A DNA stretch of 64,000 bases from positions 347,874 to 411,873 of the forward strand of contig NZ_QNUE01000002.1 of NCBI RefSeq assembly GCF_003385595.1. Reading direction: 5' to 3'. Numbering within the stretch: position 1 is the first letter of the stretch; each line of letters opens with the position of its first letter. Source of the stretch: Chryseobacterium flavum. GTDB lineage: Bacteria; Bacteroidota; Bacteroidia; Flavobacteriales; Weeksellaceae. Below are positions 18,271-27,236 of the stretch, piece after piece. The notes below the pieces were generated by a model, which saw nothing but the letters and a program-made list of their open reading frames with translations, was not told the DNA's origin and did not search any database. Position numbers and translations under genes: made by a program.

Positions 18271-18278
18271 TAAATTTG
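18271..18278 (+). promoter_or_regulatory. Promoter -7 element of the hem operon (TAAATTTG)
   Basis: Exact TAnnTTTG match ending only 9 nt before the hemA ATG at 18288, so the transcript should have almost no leader. Confidence 0.55.
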
Positions 18279-18287
18279 CGACTGCTT

Positions 18288-19562
18288 ATGTTACAGTATT
18301 CCAACATCCATCAAACATCAAATTTTGCCGTGCTTTCGATAAGCTACGAAAAGGCTGATGTAGAAACGAGAGGAAAATTTGCATTCTTTGATGAAAACAT
18401 CAAAAATTTTGTTGCCAGGGTCCATCAGGAAGATCTGGGTGATGCCTTCGTTGTGTCTACCTGTAACAGAACTGAAATCTATACAACTTCTCCAAATTAT
18501 CTTTTGGTAGCTGAAGAATATTGCAAAACAATCGGAGTTCAGCTTACTGACTTCCTTCAGTTTGCCAATATCCTTACTAAGGAAGAAGCACTCATTCATC
18601 TTTTCAGAGTAGCCGCAGGACTTGAGAGCCAGATTATCGGTGATTTTGAAATTATAGGCCAGATCAAAAAAGCATATAACCGCTTTAAAAAAGAAAGACA
18701 GAATTCCAATCCTTATCTGGAAAGAGCGATCAATGCAGCCATTCAGATTTCGAAAAGAATAAAGAATGAAACCGGTATATCAAATGGTGCCGCCTCTGTT
18801 TCCTATGCTGCTGTTCATTATATTTTAAACAGTCAGAAAAGAATTAATGAAAAAAACATTCTTCTTTTAGGTGTGGGTGAAATAGGACAGAATACTGTTG
18901 AAAACCTGGTCAAACACGTCTACCAGCCGAAAATCAAAATTGCTAACAGAACGCAGGAAAAAGCTGAAAAAATTTCTCAGAAATACAATATTCCTCATGT
19001 TGATTATTCTGATTTTGACAAGGAATTAAAAAATACGGATATTCTTATTGTGGCAACCGGTGCAAAGCACCCTATTGTCAATCAGTCTCATTTTCCTAAC
19101 GGAAAGGAAACACTGGTAATAGACCTTTCTATTCCTCATAATGTTGAAAAAAATGTTACTGAAAATGAAAATGTCACCTTAATTGATGTGGATGAACTTT
19201 CAAAACAAATTCAGGAAACCATTCAACAGAGAGAAAGAGAGATTCCAAAAGCTGAAAAGATCATCAAAGAATTGATGAAAGACTTCATCGAATGGGAGAA
19301 AAAGAGAAAGCTTGCTCCTAATATTCATCATTTCAAAGCCGTTTTAAAGAATATGGAGCGCAATGAAATGCATAATTTCTATAAAAAGAATAAATACATA
19401 AACATCACGGACATGGAACTTTCTGATAAAATGATCCAGAAAATCACCAACCGTTTTGCAAAATATATCATCGATAATCCCTTAAAAGCCGAAGAAATTA
19501 GTAAATTAATGCACGAAATATTAGTTGAACAACCAAACAACGAATTCAATGAAAAGCATTAG
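18288..19562 (+). CDS. hemA: Glutamyl-tRNA reductase
   Basis: Reduces glutamyl-tRNA(Glu) to glutamate-1-semialdehyde with NADPH, the committed step of C5-route tetrapyrrole synthesis. The 424-aa protein has the catalytic cysteine in VVSTCNRTEIY (about residue 59), the G-AAGLESQIIGDFEI-type substrate segment, an NADPH-binding LLLGVGEIGQN loop and a C-terminal dimerisation helix region. The frame could start at a TTG at 18276, but that lies inside the promoter box; the ATG at 18288 is preferred. First gene of hemACDE. Confidence 0.95.
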   Translation: MLQYSNIHQTSNFAVLSISYEKADVETRGKFAFFDENIKNFVARVHQEDLGDAFVVSTCNRTEIYTTSPNYLLVAEEYCKTIGVQLTDFLQFANILTKEEALIHLFRVAAGLESQIIGDFEIIGQIKKAYNRFKKERQNSNPYLERAINAAIQISKRIKNETGISNGAASVSYAAVHYILNSQKRINEKNILLLGVGEIGQNTVENLVKHVYQPKIKIANRTQEKAEKISQKYNIPHVDYSDFDKELKNTDILIVATGAKHPIVNQSHFPNGKETLVIDLSIPHNVEKNVTENENVTLIDVDELSKQIQETIQQREREIPKAEKIIKELMKDFIEWEKKRKLAPNIHHFKAVLKNMERNEMHNFYKKNKYINITDMELSDKMIQKITNRFAKYIIDNPLKAEEISKLMHEILVEQPNNEFNEKH

Positions 19563-20457
19563 AATTGGAACCAGAAATTCCGCACTTGCACTTTGGCAAG
19601 CTAGAGAGGTTGCGAGGCACCTTCAGAACAACAATTATTTAACGGAGATTATCCCGATTGTTTCTTCCGGTGATAAAAATCTTAATCAGCCATTATATTC
19701 TTTAGGCATTACGGGTGTTTTTACAAGAGACCTTGATGTCGCATTATTAAATGATGAAATTGATATTGCCGTACATTCCTTAAAAGATGTACCTACTCAG
19801 TTACCTCAGAATATTGAAATGGTTGCATACCTTGAAAGAGATTATCCTCAGGATATTCTGATCAGAAAAGAATCTGCAAGGAACAAAGAGTTTCATGAGC
19901 TTAAACTTGCCACAAGCAGTTTGAGAAGAAGAGCTTTTTGGTTAAGGCATTATCCAACCGCTGCATTTTCAGATATTCGCGGAAACATCCAGACCCGCCT
20001 CCAAAAACTTGAGGAAGGAGACTTTGATGCTACGATTCTTTCACTTGCTGGTATAAAAAGAATGAAAATGGAAATCGATTACGAAATGCTTCCATTAATG
20101 ATTTCTGCCCCATCCCAGGGTGTTATTGCCGTTGCAGGACATTCTTCCAAATCTGAAATCAACGAGATACTATCTAAGATTAATCACAAGCCTACACAAA
20201 TCTGTGTAGAGATAGAAAGAAACTTCTTAAGCACTTTAGAAGGAGGCTGTACTGCTCCCATCGGAGCATTTGCTGAAATTATTGAAGACCAGATCCGCTT
20301 TAAAGCTGCGCTTTGTTCCCTGGATGGAAAGAACTGTATCGCTGTAGATGAAAATTTTGTGTATAACTCAACAGAAAATTTCGGTGAAAAATACGCAAAG
20401 GTAGTTCTTGAAAACGGTGGAAAAGAATTAATGTCTGAAATCAAAAGTCAGATCTGA
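19549..20457 (+). CDS. hemC: Hydroxymethylbilane synthase (porphobilinogen deaminase)
   Basis: Joins four porphobilinogen units into hydroxymethylbilane. With the ATG at 19549 the protein is 302 aa and starts MKSIRIGTRNSALALWQ, the standard family N-terminus. HSLKDVPT carries the catalytic Asp, and the dipyrromethane cofactor cysteine sits in LEGGCTAPIGA (about residue 234). The start lies 14 nt inside the hemA 3' end, so the genes are coupled. A TTG at 19525 would only add a non-conserved tail. Confidence 0.95.
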   Translation: MKSIRIGTRNSALALWQAREVARHLQNNNYLTEIIPIVSSGDKNLNQPLYSLGITGVFTRDLDVALLNDEIDIAVHSLKDVPTQLPQNIEMVAYLERDYPQDILIRKESARNKEFHELKLATSSLRRRAFWLRHYPTAAFSDIRGNIQTRLQKLEEGDFDATILSLAGIKRMKMEIDYEMLPLMISAPSQGVIAVAGHSSKSEINEILSKINHKPTQICVEIERNFLSTLEGGCTAPIGAFAEIIEDQIRFKAALCSLDGKNCIAVDENFVYNSTENFGEKYAKVVLENGGKELMSEIKSQI

Positions 20458-20514
20458 TTCTGACAGATTTACATCCATTCCCAGTTTTTCTTTTTCAGTT
20501 TTAAATCTAAAGAC

Positions 20515-21198
20515 ATGAAAATCTTATTTACCAAAAATATAGACCAAGCGATTATATCCAAAGAATTAGGAGAGCATATTTCGGCTGATTGTGTTGAGGT
20601 AATTAAGACCCAGCCTATCATGATCAATCCATTTGACCTGAAAAACTTTTCACTGATTTTTACCAGTGTAAACGGAGTGATTGCATTTTTTAAAAACCGC
20701 TTTAAACCTAATGAGGATTTTACGGCAAAAAATTACAATAAGATCTATTGTGTAGGTGAAAAAACAAAAAAAGAACTTAGAAAACATGGTTTTGGAACTT
20801 TTAAAGTATTGAAAAATGCAGAAACATTATCCAGATTTATCATCAGCAAATGCCAGCATGAACAATTCCTTCATTTCTGTGGTAATCTTGCATTGAATGT
20901 TCTGGATAAAGATCTTCCGCTGCAAAATATCAAATACAAAAAGATCACAATATATAATACAGAGGAAACCAATCCTTTAATAACTGAAAAATATCATGCT
21001 GCGGTATTTTTTAGTCCAAGTGGAGTTCGTAGTTTTGCAAAGCAAAATTCACTGGAGGACATGATGCTTTTTTCGATTGGAGAAACCACTTCCGGTGAAC
21101 TGAGAAATTATACCAAAGAAAAGATTTTTACTTCCGAAGACAATAATCTGACCTCAGTTTTCGAACTGATAAAGAGAGAGATAGGCAGTAAATTCTGA
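20515..21198 (+). CDS. hemD: Uroporphyrinogen-III synthase
   Basis: Cyclises hydroxymethylbilane with inversion of ring D. The 227-aa length and bilobal layout fit, with FTSVNGVIAFF in the first lobe and VFFSPSGVRSF in the second as the recognisable segments. The family diverges quickly, so position between hemC and hemE adds much of the confidence. Confidence 0.88.
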   Translation: MKILFTKNIDQAIISKELGEHISADCVEVIKTQPIMINPFDLKNFSLIFTSVNGVIAFFKNRFKPNEDFTAKNYNKIYCVGEKTKKELRKHGFGTFKVLKNAETLSRFIISKCQHEQFLHFCGNLALNVLDKDLPLQNIKYKKITIYNTEETNPLITEKYHAAVFFSPSGVRSFAKQNSLEDMMLFSIGETTSGELRNYTKEKIFTSEDNNLTSVFELIKREIGSKF

Positions 21199-21237
21199 AT
21201 AATATGCTAAATTTTAGCAGTGTTACCTTAATAGATT

Positions 21238-22269
21238 ATGATTAAAAACGACCTATATTTAAAAGCACTTCGCGGCGAGACCGTTGAAAGACCTCCTGTC
21301 TGGATGATGAGGCAGGCTGGAAGATATCTGCCGGAATTCATTGCCCTTCGAGACCAATATGATTTCTTTACCAGATGCCAGACCCCTGAGCTTGCGGCTG
21401 AGATCACTCTGCAGCCTATCCGAAGATTTCCTTTGGATGCAGCGATTCTGTTTTCTGATATCCTGGTAGTTCCTCAGGCAATGGGAATTGATTTTAAAAT
21501 GAAGGAATCCGTCGGGCCATGGTTAGATACTCCAATCAGAACAATGGAACAGGTTCAGAATATTGAAACTCCGGATGTGAATGACACTTTAGGTTATGTT
21601 TTTGATGCAATTGAACTGACTCTTCAGAAACTGGACAATGATATTCCATTGATCGGTTTTGCCGGTTCCCCGTGGACAATTCTTTGTTACTGTGTGGAAG
21701 GAAAGGGAAGTAAAGCTTTTGATATTGCCAAATCATTTTGTTTTCAACAACCTGAAGCCGCTCATTTATTACTTCAGAAAATTACAGATACCACTATTGC
21801 CTACTTAAAGAGAAAAGTGGAAAAAGGAGTATCTGCTGTACAAATATTTGATTCATGGGGAGGAATGCTTTCTCCTGCTGATTATCAGGAATTCTCATGG
21901 CAGTATATCAATCAGATTGTTGAAGCCTTAAGCCCTCTTACTCATGTTGTTGTATTTGGTAAAGGATGCTGGTTTGCTCTGGAAGACATGGCAATGTCCA
22001 AGGTTTCTGCCCTTGGTGTTGACTGGACCATTAAGCCGGAATTCGCCAGAACATTAACCAATCATACGATGACATTACAAGGGAACTTTGATCCGGCAAG
22101 ACTTCATTCAACCCCTGAAACCATAAAAAAAATGGTAACAGAGATGATCAATCGTTTCGGTAAGGACAGATATATTGCCAATTTAGGCCACGGAATTTTA
22201 CCTAACATACCTGTGGAAAATGCGGAAGCATTCATCCGGGCTGTTGTTGACTGGAAACCGGGTCTGTAG
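21238..22269 (+). CDS. hemE: Uroporphyrinogen decarboxylase
   Basis: Decarboxylates uroporphyrinogen III to coproporphyrinogen III. The 343-aa protein has the N-terminal signature [17 protein letters not shown] with the substrate-binding Arg, and the second signature [19 protein letters not shown]. It is the last gene of the haem operon and is followed by a strong hairpin; hemB and later steps are not in this window. Confidence 0.96.
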   Translation: MIKNDLYLKALRGETVERPPVWMMRQAGRYLPEFIALRDQYDFFTRCQTPELAAEITLQPIRRFPLDAAILFSDILVVPQAMGIDFKMKESVGPWLDTPIRTMEQVQNIETPDVNDTLGYVFDAIELTLQKLDNDIPLIGFAGSPWTILCYCVEGKGSKAFDIAKSFCFQQPEAAHLLLQKITDTTIAYLKRKVEKGVSAVQIFDSWGGMLSPADYQEFSWQYINQIVEALSPLTHVVVFGKGCWFALEDMAMSKVSALGVDWTIKPEFARTLTNHTMTLQGNFDPARLHSTPETIKKMVTEMINRFGKDRYIANLGHGILPNIPVENAEAFIRAVVDWKPGL

Positions 22270-22294
22270 TAATTCAAATCTTATTTTATACATA

Positions 22295-22325
22295 AAAAGC
22301 CCTGACACTAAACGTCAGGGCTTTT
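22295..22325 (+). terminator. Terminator of the hem operon
   Basis: AAAAGCCCTGAC pairs perfectly with GTCAGGGCTTTT around a 7-nt loop. Confidence 0.85.
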
Positions 22326-22440
22326 AAATTAAATATGCTAAGTAATTTCCGATATGATACTGTATCAACGGTCACTAACACTTTAAATCCTATCATCAGG
22401 TTACTATCAACGGACTATATATCATGTAAACCCCAATAAA

Positions 22441-22464
22441 AAAGCAGCCGATGGCTGCTTTTTT
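22441..22464. terminator. Terminator of sufS (bidirectional form)
   Basis: AGCAGCC pairs with GGCTGCT around GAT, with A-run and T-run on either side. It sits between convergent hemE and sufS and suits the sufS transcript best. Confidence 0.75.
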
Positions 22465-22490
22465 ATTGATATATTAAAGAATAATTTATT

Positions 22491-23711
22491 CTAGTTTAGC
22501 ATTCGCTGTGCTTTTTTAACTCCTTCTACCAAAGCATCAATTTCAGCAAAAGTATTATAAACGGCAAAACTTGCCCTTACGGTACCCGCAATATTGAAAA
22601 AGTTCATGATAGGCTGCGTACAGTGATGCCCTGTCCTAACTGCAATTCCCAATTTATCAAGTATCATTCCTACATCAGATGCTATTCCGACCCCCTCAAG
22701 ATTGAAAGAAACAACGCCTGTTCTTTTCGCCTTCTCACCATAGATTTTAATACCCTCTATTTCCAGAAGCTGTCTCTGGGCATACTCCAGCAAAGAATTC
22801 TCATGATTACGAATATTCTCCCTTCCTATCTTATTCATAAAATCAACGGCTGCTCCCAAAGCAATATTCCCCCCAACGTTTGGTGTTCCTGCTTCATATT
22901 TAAATGGAAGACCAGCATAGGTTGTTCCTTCAAAAGAGCAGGTTGCAATCATTTCTCCTCCCCCATGAAATGGTGGTAAATCCTCTAATACTTCTTGTTT
23001 TCCATATAAAATCCCTGTCCCCATTGGTGCATACATTTTATGGCCGGAAAACACAAAGAAATCACAATCCATCTTTTGAACATCAATAGTGAAGTGAGGA
23101 GCAGACTGAGCTCCGTCAATTACTATGTATGCATTTGTATTTTTCCTCGTTTTTGATATGATTTCTTCAACGGGATTCACAATTCCTAATGCATTAGAAA
23201 CCTGATTTAATGAGACAACTTTTGTTCTTTCATTTAAAAGTCCATCAAAATGATCCATCTGAAGAACACCATTATCATCAATAGGGATCACACGAAGCTT
23301 TGCCCCTGTTCTTTCACATAGTAGTTGCCATGGAACAATATTGGAGTGGTGTTCAAGATAGGAGATAATGATCTCATCATCCTTTTTTAATTTCTGTGTT
23401 AAAATATAAGCGATGAGGTTTAATCCCTCTGTGGTACCCTTTGTAAAGATTACTTCAAAATCATGTTTGGCGTTGATAAACTTCTGAATCTTTCTTCTGG
23501 AAAGTTCCATCTCTTCTGTTGCCAGCTGGCTTAAAGTATGAATTCCTCTGTGAACGTTGGCATTAAGCTCTGTATAATATGCGTGACAGACTTCCAAAAC
23601 CGAATTTGGCTTTTGAGATGTAGCTGCATTATCCAAATAAACCAGTGGCTTACCGTTTACTTCCCTTTCCAATATAGAAAACTGGCTTCTTATTTCCTGA
23701 ATGTCAAACAT
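22491..23711 (-). CDS. sufS: SufS-type cysteine desulfurase
   Basis: A PLP enzyme of 406 aa that takes sulfur from cysteine and feeds it to Fe-S cluster assembly. Group II features are visible: the PLP lysine in FSGHKMYAPMGTG, the catalytic cysteine in VRTGHHCTQP near the C-terminus, and YLDNAATSQKP near the N-terminus. The remaining suf genes lie about 36 kb away at 59.3-63.9 kb, so sufS is separate here. An imperfect inverted repeat lies in its leader. Confidence 0.93.
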   Translation of the reverse strand: MFDIQEIRSQFSILEREVNGKPLVYLDNAATSQKPNSVLEVCHAYYTELNANVHRGIHTLSQLATEEMELSRRKIQKFINAKHDFEVIFTKGTTEGLNLIAYILTQKLKKDDEIIISYLEHHSNIVPWQLLCERTGAKLRVIPIDDNGVLQMDHFDGLLNERTKVVSLNQVSNALGIVNPVEEIISKTRKNTNAYIVIDGAQSAPHFTIDVQKMDCDFFVFSGHKMYAPMGTGILYGKQEVLEDLPPFHGGGEMIATCSFEGTTYAGLPFKYEAGTPNVGGNIALGAAVDFMNKIGRENIRNHENSLLEYAQRQLLEIEGIKIYGEKAKRTGVVSFNLEGVGIASDVGMILDKLGIAVRTGHHCTQPIMNFFNIAGTVRASFAVYNTFAEIDALVEGVKKAQRMLN

Positions 23712-23730
23712 TTATTTATTTTTTAAATTT

Positions 23731-23753
23731 AAGTGTCCTTATTTAGAACACTT
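23731..23753. promoter_or_regulatory. Inverted repeat in the sufS leader
   Basis: AAGTGTCC and GAACACTT (7 of 8 bases paired) flank TTATTTA, directly downstream of the sufS -7 box. The placement suits a repressor operator. It contains TTCTAAATAA (minus strand), which also occurs in the leader of the sufA-like gene. Confidence 0.35.
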
Positions 23754-23761
23754 CAAATTTA
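23754..23761 (-). promoter_or_regulatory. Promoter -7 element of sufS (TAAATTTG)
   Basis: Exact TAnnTTTG on the minus strand, 42 nt before the sufS ATG. Confidence 0.5.
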
Positions 23762-23921
23762 CGTCTTTTTTTCCGAAAGGAAGAATGAGAATAAGAGGTG
23801 ATACTTATCAGCCTATAGAAATATTCAATAGCAGATTGAGGAAAAACCGATAAGCGAATCTTAAGAAATTCTTTAGCTCATAAAATTTCAGCTCTTAATA
23901 TTATAGCTTTAACTCATAAAA

Positions 23922-23944
23922 AAACCCGTCATTTTGACGGGTTT
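23922..23944 (-). terminator. Terminator of the prs-rplY unit
   Basis: AAACCCGTCA pairs perfectly with TGACGGGTTT around TTT, followed on the minus strand by a T-run. Confidence 0.85.
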
Positions 23945-23966
23945 ATATTGTTTAAATAAGCAATTC

Positions 23967-24611
23967 TTATTCTGCTGCAGCTTCTTCTGCTGCCGGAGCT
24001 GCTCCTTCTTCAGTTGCAACTTCATCCTCATCTTCATCATCCATTGCAGCTGCTCCACCTTTCATTGCATTTCTAGACATCTTCACTGCAACTACTACTG
24101 CATTGTCCGGGTGCATGAAAGAATATCCTTCTGTTTTGATACCTCCGATGTAAAGTTTGTTTCCAATTCTTAATGGAGTAACATCTACAACGATTTCGTC
24201 AGGTAGGTTAGCAGGGATAGCTTTTACTTTTAACTTTCTGAAAGACTGACGTAAAACACCACCAGCAACAACCCCTTTAGCACGACCTGTAATTCTTACA
24301 GGAACTTCCATAATAACAGGCTTGTCATCAGATAACTGATAGAAGTCTGCATGAAGAATTTTGTCAGTGATTGGGTGGAACTGAATGTCCTGAAGAACAG
24401 CTGGAATTGTTTTCCCGTCAACTTCAATAGATACCGTGTGTGCTTCAGGAGTGTATACTAATCCTTTGAAAGCTTTCTCTTCAGCAGAGAAGTTTAAAGG
24501 TGCCTCACCTCCATAAACAACACAAGGAACTAATTCAGCATCACGTAAAGCTTTTGTAGACTTTTTGCCCACGCTTTCTCTTTTTGTACCTTGAATTGTA
24601 ATAGATTTCAT
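23967..24611 (-). CDS. rplY: Ribosomal protein bL25 (CTC form)
   Basis: A 5S-rRNA-binding 50S protein of the long general-stress (CTC) type, 214 aa. The N-terminal half is the L25 domain ([35 protein letters not shown]) and the C-terminal half is the TL5/CTC beta domain. The tail is an acidic, alanine-rich stretch of about 25 residues that is probably flexible. It follows prs by 56 bp, the order usually seen in bacteria (prs-ctc), though no pth gene follows. Confidence 0.92.
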   Translation of the reverse strand: MKSITIQGTKRESVGKKSTKALRDAELVPCVVYGGEAPLNFSAEEKAFKGLVYTPEAHTVSIEVDGKTIPAVLQDIQFHPITDKILHADFYQLSDDKPVIMEVPVRITGRAKGVVAGGVLRQSFRKLKVKAIPANLPDEIVVDVTPLRIGNKLYIGGIKTEGYSFMHPDNAVVVAVKMSRNAMKGGAAAMDDEDEDEVATEEGAAPAAEEAAAE

Positions 24612-24667
24612 TTATAAAAAATTTAAAAAATTATTTTTCTTTTTAATTGCAAATTGCTAAAAATCAA

Positions 24668-25606
24668 TTAAATAACAAACTTACTGCTAATTGATTTATG
24701 CTCATGAACCATTGTCATCACATCTGCAAATAATGGGGCGCAAGATAGCACTTTTATTTTAGATGACAAATTATTTTTAACAGGAATTGAGTCAGTTACA
24801 ATAACTTCCAGGATTTTTGAATTTTCAATATTCTCATAAGCCTTTCCTGAAAGCACTCCATGAGTTGCCATTGCCCTTACAGTCTTTGCTCCTTTTTCTA
24901 TCAGGATATCAGCTGCTTTACAAAGTGTACCTGCAGTATCAATCATATCATCAATAAGGATTACGTTCTTACCTGTAACATCTCCAATAAGGAACATTTC
25001 TTCCACAACGTTTGCCTTTTTTCTTTCTTTATAAGCAATTACCACTTCAGCACCTAAGTGACCTGCGTAGTTCTTAGCTCTTTTTGCACCTCCCATGTCC
25101 GGAGAAGCAATAGTAAGATTATCAAGGTTCAGAGATCTGATATAATCTACGAAAATAGTGGAAGCGTACAAATGATCTACCGGAATTTCAAAGAATCCCT
25201 GAATCTGATCCGCGTGAAGATCCATTGTCATGATTCTTGTTGCTCCTGCCGCAGTAAGAAGGTTAGCAACTAATTTTGCACCGATCGGCGCTCTTGGTTT
25301 GTCTTTTCTGTCCTGTCTGGCAAGTCCGAAGTAAGGAATTACTACGGTAATGCTTTTTGCAGAAGCTCTTTTTGCTGCATCAATCATTAGAAGAAGTTCC
25401 AAAAGATTGTCTGCAGGAGGGAATGTAGATCCAATCAGGAAAACTCTTCCTCCTCTTACAGATTCGTCCAAAACAGGCTCAAATTCCCCGTCGCTGAACT
25501 CCTGAAAGTTGATTTTTCCTAATTCTTTCCCATAATTCTGGGCAATTTTCTCTGCCAAGTCCCTGCTGGTTCTTGTACAAAATAGATAACTTAACTGATC
25601 GGCCAT
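24668..25606 (-). CDS. prs: Ribose-phosphate pyrophosphokinase (PRPP synthetase)
   Basis: Makes PRPP from ribose 5-phosphate and ATP for nucleotide, histidine, tryptophan and NAD synthesis. The 312-aa length is standard. The PRPP-binding loop VILIDDMIDTAGTLCKAA is clear, as are FQEFSDGEF, the PYFGLARQDRK flexible-loop segment and TMDLHADQIQGFF. A promoter box precedes it, and rplY follows on the same strand. Confidence 0.96.
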   Translation of the reverse strand: MADQLSYLFCTRTSRDLAEKIAQNYGKELGKINFQEFSDGEFEPVLDESVRGGRVFLIGSTFPPADNLLELLLMIDAAKRASAKSITVVIPYFGLARQDRKDKPRAPIGAKLVANLLTAAGATRIMTMDLHADQIQGFFEIPVDHLYASTIFVDYIRSLNLDNLTIASPDMGGAKRAKNYAGHLGAEVVIAYKERKKANVVEEMFLIGDVTGKNVILIDDMIDTAGTLCKAADILIEKGAKTVRAMATHGVLSGKAYENIENSKILEVIVTDSIPVKNNLSSKIKVLSCAPLFADVMTMVHEHKSISSKFVI

Positions 25607-25628
25607 TTTTACTTTTTAAAAGATTTTG

Positions 25629-25636
25629 CAAATTTA
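25629..25636 (-). promoter_or_regulatory. Promoter -7 element of prs (TAAATTTG)
   Basis: Exact TAnnTTTG on the minus strand, 22 nt before the prs ATG. Confidence 0.5.
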
Positions 25637-25641
25637 AAAAA

Positions 25642-25668
25642 AAACCACAAGAATTACTCCTGTGGTTT
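25642..25668 (-). terminator. Terminator of the porin/GDSL lipoprotein unit
   Basis: AAACCACA pairs with TGTGGTTT around an 11-nt loop, followed by a long T-run on the minus strand that runs into the prs promoter. Confidence 0.7.
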
Positions 25669-25691
25669 CTAAGTTTTTATTTTATCAATTA

Positions 25692-27227
25692 TTAAGGGAA
25701 TTTAACTCCTGAATATTTGTTAGGATCTACCTGTGGTAAAGTTGAATTATACTTAGCGTTGATAGATTTAATAAATTCGTTTGCTACTACTGCATATCCT
25801 CTTCCTGTAAGATGTACCCCATCAAGCGAGAATGTTCCTCCGGTGACAAATTTAGCCGTATATCTCACACCATCCCAGGAAATCCCTGAAACCCCATTAA
25901 GTTCAACCATTTTCTTATTAGCATCTACAAATGCTAATCCATAATTATCTGCGAGTGTTTTAATGGAAGCATTATAGGCATCCACCGCAGTTTTTACTGC
26001 TGCAGCTTCTGTCTTTGTTAATATATGCTGATTTTGTAAAGGATAAGATATCCCGTAAACATTTAATCCTGCAGGTACTCCGGCTGCAGTAGTCCCGATT
26101 ACAGATTTTGTGGTAAGCAATACATAGTCATCTGCATTTGCCTGTCTTGCCTGTCCGTAAAGCTGCCCATAAATAGTCGCAATAACAGGTCCCATTGCAG
26201 GAGTAAGTCCCGCAGTAATCCCTGCTGACAAATCAGGAAGTGTAGTATCTTTGATCAAAACAGGATTCGTCTCTGTAGAAGAAAGTACATTGAGTCTGCT
26301 TCCTGCCCCCAAAGCTGTAAGCACCTGCTTAAGAGGACCATAAATCTTAGCATTGAGCTCTGTAATATTTGCACCCAGCAAAGATGGTGTCAGCGGGTTG
26401 TAAGGCACTGTTGTGAAATAAGGAATAGATGTCACATAAGGAATATTTGCGATAACTCCCTTGGTTGCTCCTCCTGCTTTCATTTTATCAAGGATTCCTT
26501 TGATAGCACCGGCAACAACATTTGGATCAGAAATATCATTTGGCCCGTAATTGATAAGATTTGTATTCCCTGTCTGATTAACTCCTGCTCCTCCACTGGT
26601 TGCATAGCTCAGAACATCATTATTCCCGATCCATAAAGAAAAGAATGTTGGGTGCTTAGCTACTGCATCATCTACTACTGTAGAGGTGGGACTTGATGAA
26701 AATCTTACATAATAAGGATTTGCAGTCCCAAGAGGAACTCCGGCAATATTTCCATATCCAGGGGCTAGTAAATGAAATGACTTCGCACCCGGAACTCCAA
26801 AGTTATTCAGATTTCCTGTTACTTTATTGGCAATATTAGTTGTTGGTGTACCACTTACATTTGTAATATCAGGAGCTCCGTTAGTGAATGATTTTATATA
26901 CAGTTTTGTTCCCTGGATCGGCGTATTTCCAAACAACAATCCTCCGTTATTATCTGCCATTAAAGGCTGTACAAAATTTCCCCCTCCGGCAAGTTTCATT
27001 TGCCCTGCAATAATATTAGGGTATGATTCATTCTGTCCGTCAATATATAATGCATTATCTCTAAATCCTGATGTCAAAGAATTTCCAAGCGAAACATAAT
27101 TAGAAAAATCTGCATCACCTTTCGTTACCGGAATATCTTTTACATCAGTATCAAAATCGTTTTCACAGCTTGTTGCCGTAAAAAGAAGTGCAGAAACAGC
27201 AATTGTCGATATTATAATTTTTTTCAT
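25692..27227 (-). CDS. SGNH/GDSL-family lipoprotein hydrolase
   Basis: A 511-aa lipoprotein (signal peptide ending in TATSC) with SGNH-hydrolase blocks: VSLGNSLTSGF (block I, the GDSL serine), LWIGNNDVL (block III, Asn), and DGVHLTGRGYAVVANE (block V, Asp and His of the triad). It is probably an envelope esterase or lipase. The frame could start at a TTG at 27236; the ATG at 27227 gives the usual lipoprotein signal. It begins 9 bp after the FadL-like porin gene ends, so an operon linking a hydrophobic-substrate channel with an esterase is likely. Confidence 0.85.
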   Translation of the reverse strand: MKKIIISTIAVSALLFTATSCENDFDTDVKDIPVTKGDADFSNYVSLGNSLTSGFRDNALYIDGQNESYPNIIAGQMKLAGGGNFVQPLMADNNGGLLFGNTPIQGTKLYIKSFTNGAPDITNVSGTPTTNIANKVTGNLNNFGVPGAKSFHLLAPGYGNIAGVPLGTANPYYVRFSSSPTSTVVDDAVAKHPTFFSLWIGNNDVLSYATSGGAGVNQTGNTNLINYGPNDISDPNVVAGAIKGILDKMKAGGATKGVIANIPYVTSIPYFTTVPYNPLTPSLLGANITELNAKIYGPLKQVLTALGAGSRLNVLSSTETNPVLIKDTTLPDLSAGITAGLTPAMGPVIATIYGQLYGQARQANADDYVLLTTKSVIGTTAAGVPAGLNVYGISYPLQNQHILTKTEAAAVKTAVDAYNASIKTLADNYGLAFVDANKKMVELNGVSGISWDGVRYTAKFVTGGTFSLDGVHLTGRGYAVVANEFIKSINAKYNSTLPQVDPNKYSGVKFP

Positions 27228-27236
27228 AGTCTTCAA

